Made by a program: the position numbers and the translations under genes
In this document: positions 30,701 through 35,663 of the stretch, piece after piece
How positions within the stretch are numbered: position 1 is the stretch's first letter
Layout: every line of letters starts with the position of its first letter
The notes under the pieces: model-generated
Database searches by the model: none
What the model was told of the DNA's origin: nothing
The model's input: only the letters and a program-made list of their open reading frames with translations
Assembly: GCA_014237975.1 (NCBI GenBank)
Contig: JABACA010000016.1
Coordinates: 15,371 to 51,033 of the forward strand
Reading direction: 5' to 3'
DNA from: Mariniblastus sp.
Lineage (GTDB): Bacteria; Planctomycetota; Planctomycetia; Pirellulales; Pirellulaceae
DNA length: 35,663 nt

Positions 30701-32759
30701 CACTGAAACCGCATTAAATACTGTCAAGTTTGCAACCGAAACCAATCCCAACAATGCACTTAATTGGCTGACATTGGCAGCCATACAGCTGAACCTGGGT
30801 AAAAGCGATGATGCGTTGGCCTCATGTGAAAAAGCATGGTCGGTGAGTGAAGCAACAGCGGGTGAGGAACGCCAGCGAGCCATGCGCAACCTGTTTAATT
30901 TCTATGGTACGGCCAGCCAGTTTGGCCCTCAGCCTACTAACACGACATGGGAAAAAAAGGCCCTGGAGGTAAAACCGGCCGTCCTGGCATTATACGAGGG
31001 CCCGGAACAGACATTTCAAAAAGCTCAGATGCTCGCCATTATGGGCAACCCCGGTGCGGGTGCTGAATTTGTCAAGACCGTCGATGCTGAACCAACCAAC
31101 AAGAAGCACTTATTAGCTGCGATTGAGTACTTTACAACCGGCAATGCCACGACTTTGGATGCTTTTTCTGAAGGCATCCGAATGTGCCAACTATTGAAGC
31201 AATTGCCCGACCTGGACGACCGGGAACGACTGAAATACATCTGGGTTGAAGCCAACTTATATGCAAAACGTGGAACCAAGGAAGACTGGCAATCACTCAA
31301 GCTCCTGTTTGCGGACAACAATATTGATCAATCCGCGCAAAACGCAGCAGAGTACAACATTCTTCTCGCCGTATTGTTGTTGACCAAAAGTGCGGTCACC
31401 AACTCGGAACGCCAGCAAAACCTCACAGAAGCGTTTGGTCTGGTTGAAAACGGAAGGAATGCTGCAGAGCTCGTACTAGGCGGTCAAGTCAAACAACTGC
31501 TCGCTCCTTTTCAAAAGGATGAATCAAAGAAAGCCGAATTCCTGGCAGATGCCAAGGGGCGGTTTGTCGAGGCAGCCGCGACGAATGAACTGGTGCCTTC
31601 TCAATTGGTTACGGTTGTCAGGTTTTTCATCGAGCAGCAGGAATGGGACACGGCAGAACAATATCTTGGGCGATTGAAAAGCACGCTGGGTGAACCTTTG
31701 GCAGACAATGTCCCGGCGATTGCTCTTCAAGCAGAAATTTTGAAACAAAAAGGAACTAATTCTTTTGAGATCATTCAAATAGTCGATTCCTTTGGAGAAG
31801 ACCTGCTGTATCAAGTTGGCAACACCTCCAAGATGAACCAGGCCCGCCAGTGCCAACGCATTGCCGACATTCTTGCCAACATTGATGAATCAGAAGGAGC
31901 GTTGAAATGGAGTGAGAAGGCGGTAAATATTGAACCTCGCTACCGTCTCGCACTTGCATTAGAAAACAACAAGCTCGGCAATAAAGACAAGGCCGTCGAC
32001 TTGTGCCTGACCGGTTATTCAGAAACGAATGAACTTACTTACTTGATCGCTCTGACCCAGGTATTAATCACAGGGACAGCCAATGAGGATCATTTCAAGA
32101 AAGGTAACGACGCCTTTGACATTGCCATGAAAAGACGGGACCTTACCCTCAATGAAAAAGTCAACCTGATGTTGAGCATCGCAAACGTCCGGATCGCTGG
32201 TGAAAACAGGACCCAGGATGCAATCGAGATCTACAAGGAGGCCGACCAGTTGATACCGGGAAACCTCTTGATTCTTAACAATCTGGCGACGGCCTATTCG
32301 GAAACCCCAGACGAACTTGACGTCGCCATGGATTACGTGAATCAGGCCATTTCCAGACATGGTAATCGCCCGGAACTGATTGATACCAAAGCAGTTATCC
32401 TTATGAAGCTGGGGAAACTCAAGGAGGCCTTGGCACTTCTGACAGATATCACTAATTTCGAATCCGACCCAAGATATTGGTGGCATCGAGCAGAAGTAGA
32501 GTTTAAGATGCACCAAGCCACATCCGATTCGTCCTATCTTGAGGCTGCTCGCAAGCATTACAAACTTGCCCAGAGTCTCAAATTGGCCAATCAAGTATTT
32601 ACACCCAATGAAGAAGCTCGCCTTGATGATCTAGAGAAAAAACTGTCGGCTCAAACATCCCCAGCAACTGGCGCCGACCCACCCGCCCCTTCAGACAACT
32701 CTTCTTTAAAAATTAAATACAATCTGTCAACCCAAAATGGGATGCAGGTGACAATATGA
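27753..32759 (+). CDS. giant membrane-anchored TPR protein of the exosortase locus
   Basis: A 1668-aa protein with a short basic cytoplasmic N-terminus, one membrane helix (about 22-41) and an almost entirely helical remainder. Many tetratricopeptide-like units can be read, clearest near the C-terminus (AIEIYKEADQLIPGNLLILN, then AMDYVNQAISRHGNRPELID). The last 40 residues are proline/serine-rich. TPR proteins accompany many exopolysaccharide-exosortase loci, where they are thought to scaffold synthase, export and outer-membrane parts; this one is much longer than the usual 900 or so residues. Its TGA overlaps the ATG of the EpsI gene (ATGA), implying translational coupling. No catalytic domain is visible. 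Confidence 0.88.
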   Translation: MNRKLKKNSNRLAPVQVTNWRLLCITILVVVIASPLVYFWHRHCVSRMGVYFSHRAEMATKLAEQKAEIESLLKTQPADDDPNSIVNQRLQEFDLQLAQYDKSLSLENDRPSSVELWGRAAKSLDMYNRVDKFNAEDRKRLAIAYSNSVNGSRNPRRAAQLFSQAAALLPDQRDELLVQASDFYARGFDFSNAQEKIEGIGSVESLAPDKRALLAEVKAKTFWGHVFLVKSLKSCPQLGHYLAEAIELNPQNLELPTYLALLHRQPELRSNLSPAQISQMEKGNSSSYQNKAEQIIDSMVKRNQNSANALLQRYKYRASVNPFTSLTDLENAEKLEPFNTDIQFELGKSRFNNYTRNASRNPATVTSDPETWPPELVEAKANFHFCRTKTPNRIPVYLYLGELERLFQNIDGAVEIWLEGLDQKQLVNSDGNALIQIRQNVIMTLIDRFDQNDPDSEKWLAQAEEQLSLLDQFIKESENLTGAPEALFELSQSRKFLGAALLTRRGEYGSAIDLLTPAIRNEADAPVNRTFVMLRLLGTIYAQLGLDSQAAATFESAVKLTENQSIQQEFSQLAIDARRRTGQTSVAATDLSPPSADNESTADWYRYASFLLQLESNKPPQLRSLTSFNNAMQRLEKLNATTKAGDSWRVSLLGLSGKALSLDRSNTDSTALVDLLKELEPASVDNAELSIKLAELYAKLDARDQALDLADDVDRMLTQFESLSGGSAKSYVLSANISMAQNKPAEARAKIEEGIKNHQTKDRKGLKLAMISLLLTDGNVSGAFENLRQLASDFPNSPELTMRLAALCIQFPILNTDEPADWETRLKQIEGADGVYTKCLQVIRVLRNVNRQNDISDLTTNRDELNQAKELCRSIVAQRPNWSVGHTMTGQVLLAQSVNLKETNRTNRNLDDSIFNQLRSSALGALSRAVELGESRRWVLVPLAQMQTPEDRNKTLELLKPETIVRDPDLLRMQVSMSIAGNDTETALNTVKFATETNPNNALNWLTLAAIQLNLGKSDDALASCEKAWSVSEATAGEERQRAMRNLFNFYGTASQFGPQPTNTTWEKKALEVKPAVLALYEGPEQTFQKAQMLAIMGNPGAGAEFVKTVDAEPTNKKHLLAAIEYFTTGNATTLDAFSEGIRMCQLLKQLPDLDDRERLKYIWVEANLYAKRGTKEDWQSLKLLFADNNIDQSAQNAAEYNILLAVLLLTKSAVTNSERQQNLTEAFGLVENGRNAAELVLGGQVKQLLAPFQKDESKKAEFLADAKGRFVEAAATNELVPSQLVTVVRFFIEQQEWDTAEQYLGRLKSTLGEPLADNVPAIALQAEILKQKGTNSFEIIQIVDSFGEDLLYQVGNTSKMNQARQCQRIADILANIDESEGALKWSEKAVNIEPRYRLALALENNKLGNKDKAVDLCLTGYSETNELTYLIALTQVLITGTANEDHFKKGNDAFDIAMKRRDLTLNEKVNLMLSIANVRIAGENRTQDAIEIYKEADQLIPGNLLILNNLATAYSETPDELDVAMDYVNQAISRHGNRPELIDTKAVILMKLGKLKEALALLTDITNFESDPRYWWHRAEVEFKMHQATSDSSYLEAARKHYKLAQSLKLANQVFTPNEEARLDDLEKKLSAQTSPATGADPPAPSDNSSLKIKYNLSTQNGMQVTI

Positions 32760-33437
32760 ATCTAAAACTCATCCTCGGCCTATTCGTACTCGCAGCCTTA
32801 ACGATTGTTCCAACGATTGTTGACGGACAGCGCCGGTACCGCTGGGGTCAGGATACCGAAACTCTCGAACTTGCCCAAAGACTCGAGGCAATTCCCAAAA
32901 AGATTGGCGATTGGGAATGCACTGACGACTCGGAATTGGATTCCACTTCTGAAAAATTGCTGACTCCCATTAATTCGATCACCCGAACCTATTTCAATCA
33001 ACGAGAAAAAATAAACGTCAACCTGTTTGTACTCATGGGCCCTACGGGACCAACTGCCTGTCCACACCCCCGACATCTGTTTTGACAGTCGTGAATTCAA
33101 GAAGATTGGCAACCGGAAATCCATTAGCGTCGGTACAGACACATCAGCCAGTCAAAAAAGTAATTCCAAATTCTTCAGGACCGAATTCAGTTCCCGCGAT
33201 ATCAACGAGGAAGGGCTGAAGTCGATCTATGGTTGGCGCACGACAGATGGACCGTGGTTCGCTTCCGAGCAACCCAGGTGGGCCTTTGCCGACAATCGAT
33301 ATCTTTTCAAGTTGCAAGCAACCGCAAAATTTCCGAGCACCGAAACGATGAAAGACAGTAGGGTCCTCGAAAATTTTGTCGCTGAAATTGAACGAGCCAT
33401 TGACAATACAGTCTTTAAGCCTTCCCCCAATCCCTAA
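32756..33437 (+). pseudogene. epsI: EpsI-family (DUF3485) exosortase-associated protein, frameshifted
   Basis: The first frame (from ATG 32756) encodes a signal/anchor helix, IPKKIGDWECTDDSELDS, then INVNLFVLMGPTGPTA and drifts to a stop at 33085. The second frame, shifted by one base, resumes with VHTPDICFDSREF and runs to 33437 (FFRTEF, WRTTDGPW, WAFADNRYLFKLQ). Dropping one C at 33057-33058 joins them as GPTGPTAVHTPDICF, the expected EpsI signature, giving about 226 aa, near the normal family length. So an extra base has been inserted, either a true mutation or a sequencing error. EpsI proteins go with exosortases and are often fused to them. The start overlaps the TPR stop by ATGA. Confidence 0.85.
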
Positions 33438-33462
33438 TTTTGACGCGATTTTCCTTCCCTTT

Positions 33463-33493
33463 TTGTAACATTGTTTGTCTTTTTCACTACAAT
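33463..33493 (+). promoter_or_regulatory. possible promoter ahead of the sugar transferase gene
   Basis: TTGTAA (33463-33468), 19 bases, TACAAT (33488-33493), about 45 bases before the start at 33538, in a 100-base gap. The spacer is long and the -35 box weak, so this is a suggestion only. Confidence 0.25.
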
Positions 33494-33537
33494 GACAATC
33501 GCAACCACGACACCTCAACCAATGATTGACAACTACG

Positions 33538-34491
33538 ATGGGTAATTTCTGGAAGAAGCCAGCTTCGACGCATCAAACTGTAATTGAAGCCGCAAACGCA
33601 ATTGAAACCGCAAACGGCGACTCATTTTACTCATCGTCTCGTAGTGCTGACTTGGATATCCTCAGCGGCTACTTTAGTGTCCGATACGTTATCGAACGGG
33701 CGTTGGCCGTAGTTCTTCTCATCCCCGTGATCCCAGTGATTTTTGTCTTAGGTTGTCTGGTTCGACTGACCTCCCGCGGTCCAGCTATCTACAAGCAGTC
33801 CCGCGTTGGTTTGCTCGGGAAAGAATTTTTCATGTACAAGATTCGCACGATGGTCGTCGATGCTGAAGGAGCATCAGGACCCAAATGGTGTGCGGAATCA
33901 GATCCCAGGGTGACGTCGGTCGGTAAATTACTCCGATTCTTGCACCTTGATGAATTACCCCAGCTGTTGAACATTGCCTTGGGCCAAATGTCGTTCATCG
34001 GTCCGCGACCAGAACGACCCGCTTTCGTCTACGTTCTGCGCCAACATGTGAAAGGTTACGATAAACGATTGATGATCAAACCTGGAATCACCGGTTTGGC
34101 ACAAATCTATCTTCCTTCCGATCAGACTTTGAAATGCGTCCGGAAAAAAATCAAAATGGACGATTCCTATATTCAAACAGCCAAGTTTACCGTTGACCTT
34201 CAAATCGCAATATGTACGGTGCTTCGCATGGCCGGTCTGCGCAACGGCAAAGGGCCAAGATGGATGGGGCTTGATCGCAAATATCGTAGCGTAATCGATG
34301 AATGCAATCTCGTGGACCAAAACGAAATAAGTACGGTCAGCATGTCTGATATACGCTTTGACAAAGCTGAAGATGTCGCAACGGAGTGTTACATAGAACC
34401 CCAAGCGCTCAATCCCGTTTTGGTCGGAGCCAACAACAGGACCAGTGGTTATGAAAGCTCGCTGTCCAACAATCCCAACAAGCCTCGTTAG
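33538..34491 (+). CDS. bacterial sugar transferase (undecaprenyl-phosphate glycosyl-1-phosphate transferase)
   Basis: A 317-aa membrane enzyme that probably starts polysaccharide repeat-unit synthesis by moving a sugar-1-phosphate onto undecaprenyl phosphate. One membrane hairpin (about 50-75: ALAVVLLIPVIPVIFVLGCL) is followed by the catalytic domain: SRGPAIYKQSRVGLLGKEFFMYKIRTM written in parts (GPAIYKQSRVG, then MYKIRTM), LDELPQLLNIALGQMSFIG, and PRPERP. It is of the short, single-domain type with no N-terminal helix bundle. The ATG at 33538 is preferred to a TTG at 33526. It follows the broken EpsI gene by 100 bases. The last 60 residues are hydrophilic and not typical of the domain. The sugar is not predictable. 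Confidence 0.9.
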   Translation: MGNFWKKPASTHQTVIEAANAIETANGDSFYSSSRSADLDILSGYFSVRYVIERALAVVLLIPVIPVIFVLGCLVRLTSRGPAIYKQSRVGLLGKEFFMYKIRTMVVDAEGASGPKWCAESDPRVTSVGKLLRFLHLDELPQLLNIALGQMSFIGPRPERPAFVYVLRQHVKGYDKRLMIKPGITGLAQIYLPSDQTLKCVRKKIKMDDSYIQTAKFTVDLQIAICTVLRMAGLRNGKGPRWMGLDRKYRSVIDECNLVDQNEISTVSMSDIRFDKAEDVATECYIEPQALNPVLVGANNRTSGYESSLSNNPNKPR

Positions 34492-34523
34492 GGCTATTAA
34501 ATCGCTTCAAGCTTAGGGCTATT
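34488..34523. repeat. 11-bp direct repeat, 25-bp period
   Basis: TTAGGGCTATT occurs at 34488-34498, overlapping the stop codon of the sugar transferase, and again at 34513-34523. It lies in the 67-base gap before the deacetylase gene. It may be chance or a small duplication. Confidence 0.5.
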
Positions 34524-34558
34524 TTTGGCTCGGTCGCTGAAGGCTGACACACAAGAAA

Positions 34559-35455
34559 ATGGTTACCAACGCAATTTCGATCGATGTCGAGGACTATTTC
34601 CAAGTTTCGGGGTTCGAAAAGTCCGTTTCCCGCAATGATTGGGATCAATACCCCTCGAGAGTCGTCCAGAACACCCGGCGGCTACTGGCCATCCTGGAAT
34701 GCCATGAAGTCCGGGCAACTTTCTTCGTGCTGGGTTGGGTCGCAGAAAAATACCCGTTTCTGGTTAAAGAAATTTGCGCATTGGGTCATGAAATTGGCTC
34801 ACATAGTTATTGGCATCGCCTGATTTACGAGATGACACCGGAAGAATTTCGCGCCGATTTGCGGCGGTCGATCGATATACTGCAGGACATCAGCGGCCAA
34901 AAAGTGAGCTCCTTTCGCGCTCCATCATTTTCCATTACCGACAGATCGCTCTGGGCCCTGGATATACTCGCAGAAGAAGGCATTCTGCATGATTCGAGTG
35001 TTTTCCCGACACACCACGATCGCTATGGAATTCCCGGTGCTTCTCCCGAAATCCACCAAGTTGAAACGTCATCTACCAACCTGTGGGAATTCCCGATGTC
35101 GGTTGCCAAATGGCGCGGCTTATCGGTCCCGGCCAGTGGCGGAGGCTATTTCCGGCTTTACCCCTATTCAATGACTCGCCGATTGATATCACAAATCAAT
35201 AATACGGGTCGACCATTGATGTTTTACCTACACCCCTGGGAAATTGACCCACAACAACCGGTTGTTAAGGGACCGTCCTATCTATCTCGAAAACGGCATC
35301 GTATCAACTTGTCGAAAACAGAAAATAAACTTGAACGATTGCTTGCAGATTTCTCCTTTGCCCCCATGACCGACGTCCTGGAATCCCAAAAAGAGAATAT
35401 ACTCGAGTCCAGCCAACCCAAAATCGAAAGCTACTCTCGTACATCAAAAGCCTGA
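34559..35455 (+). CDS. exosortase-locus polysaccharide deacetylase (NodB fold, DUF3473 type)
   Basis: A 298-aa cytoplasmic or periplasmic de-N-acetylase without a signal peptide. NodB motifs: D9-V-E-D12-Y-F-Q at the start, H82-S-Y-W-H86 metal site, R120 in FRAPSFS, and the H225-P-W-E motif that carries the catalytic histidine. The start SIDVEDYFQ and the FYLHPWEID end match the deacetylase subfamily found beside exosortases (TIGR03006-like). It would remove N-acetyl groups from the exopolysaccharide during synthesis. It follows the sugar transferase by 67 bases and precedes a glycosyltransferase. Length is normal for the subfamily. Confidence 0.92.
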   Translation: MVTNAISIDVEDYFQVSGFEKSVSRNDWDQYPSRVVQNTRRLLAILECHEVRATFFVLGWVAEKYPFLVKEICALGHEIGSHSYWHRLIYEMTPEEFRADLRRSIDILQDISGQKVSSFRAPSFSITDRSLWALDILAEEGILHDSSVFPTHHDRYGIPGASPEIHQVETSSTNLWEFPMSVAKWRGLSVPASGGGYFRLYPYSMTRRLISQINNTGRPLMFYLHPWEIDPQQPVVKGPSYLSRKRHRINLSKTENKLERLLADFSFAPMTDVLESQKENILESSQPKIESYSRTSKA

Positions 35456-35477
35456 AACAGCAGCAGTGTTGGTTCTA

Positions 35478-35534
35478 TTGGCGAATTTGTAAAAAGACAG
35501 CCAGGCAACCTTGAGCCTGTTTGAAACTCGCCAA
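35478..35534 (+). repeat. nested inverted repeats upstream of the glycosyltransferase
   Basis: Outer arms TTGGCGA (35478-35484) and TCGCCAA (35528-35534) enclose an inner hairpin CAGGC (35502-35506)/GCCTG (35515-35519). There is no T-run, so it is not a standard terminator. It may fold in the leader of the downstream gene; arms are short and chance is not excluded. Confidence 0.3.
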
Positions 35535-35606
35535 ATTCCAGTCTCAACCGTCCGCGCCACGCATCACTGACTGCCAAGCTCTTTTGGCTTATCCACTTTA
35601 AAATCG

Positions 35607-35663
35607 ATGACTGACGAAACCTCCGGTACGCCTTTAATTTCTGTAATCGTTCCCATTCGGAAC
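35607..35663 (+). CDS. glycosyltransferase family 2, N-terminal fragment (runs off the window)
   Basis: From ATG 35607 nineteen codons read MTDETSGTPLISVIVPIRN to the window edge. ISVIVPIRN is the opening beta-strand of GT-A family 2 glycosyltransferases (S-V-I-V-P-x-x-N, nucleotide-binding). It follows the deacetylase by 151 bases in the same direction and fits an exopolysaccharide locus. Only the first strand is visible, so donor and acceptor are unknown. Confidence 0.75.
   Translation, partial: MTDETSGTPLISVIVPIRN

Noticed and set aside
33040-33070. Programmed ribosomal frameshift in the EpsI gene
   Set aside because: The required shift is +1 and no slippery heptamer, rare-codon or stop-codon context typical of known +1 sites is present; a single-base insertion is simpler.

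Overview
The window is bacterial chromosome from a planctomycete, most likely a Pirellulales relative (Rhodopirellula/Blastopirellula-like). The evidence is the gene content: two PSCyt1-PSCyt2(DUF1549)-PSD1(DUF1553) proteins each followed by a Tat-type DUF1501 protein, a secreted sulfatase, a Pirellula/Verrucomicrobium-type haem-binding domain, and an exosortase/PEP-CTERM exopolysaccharide locus. Most genes have weak or no Shine-Dalgarno sequences, which fits this phylum. There are no tRNA, rRNA, CRISPR or intact insertion elements.

Left part (1-21.8 kb), GC-rich, extracytoplasmic carbohydrate degradation and electron transfer. A truncated sialate O-acetylesterase-like gene (1-192, minus) diverges from a plus-strand run: PSCyt/DUF1553 protein (542-3610), DUF1501 (3616-5070), DUF2341-LamG-acetylesterase (5136-8129), a second PSCyt/DUF1553 protein (8257-11424, with a good sigma70-like promoter at 8180-8209), a second DUF1501 (11432-12859), a possible 49-codon ORF (12868-13017), and a sulfatase fused to a DUF1080 (3-keto-disaccharide hydrolase) domain (13014-15242). 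Facing it on the minus strand are a 60-aa two-helix membrane protein (15333-15515), a beta-propeller dehydrogenase-like protein (15736-17217), a six-haem c-type cytochrome (17286-20063) and an alpha/beta-hydrolase lipoprotein of the DUF900 type (20459-21817). A plausible joint role is removal of sulfate and acetyl groups from complex polysaccharides, oxidative sugar processing, and electron disposal through periplasmic haem proteins.

Middle (21.8-24.6 kb): gene-poor and AT-richer, with short direct and inverted repeats, a small secreted protein of unknown function (22620-22988), a PEP-CTERM protein (23049-23651) and a very clear intrinsic terminator (23704-23735).

Right part (24.6-35.7 kb): a co-directional exosortase/exopolysaccharide locus: exosortase (24555-25562), Wzz-BY-kinase (25572-27704), a 1668-aa membrane-anchored TPR protein (27753-32759), an EpsI-family gene overlapping it by ATGA but broken by a one-base frameshift (32756-33437), a bacterial sugar transferase (33538-34491), an exosortase-type polysaccharide deacetylase (34559-35455), and the start of a family 2 glycosyltransferase (35607 onward). 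These would build and export an envelope polysaccharide and process PEP-CTERM proteins such as the one encoded just upstream.

The points most worth a second look are the frameshifted EpsI gene, the C-W-V-S-R sulfatase motif (normally C-x-P-S-R) in a sulfatase-DUF1080 fusion, the six-haem cytochrome beside a propeller protein, and the giant TPR protein in the exosortase operon.
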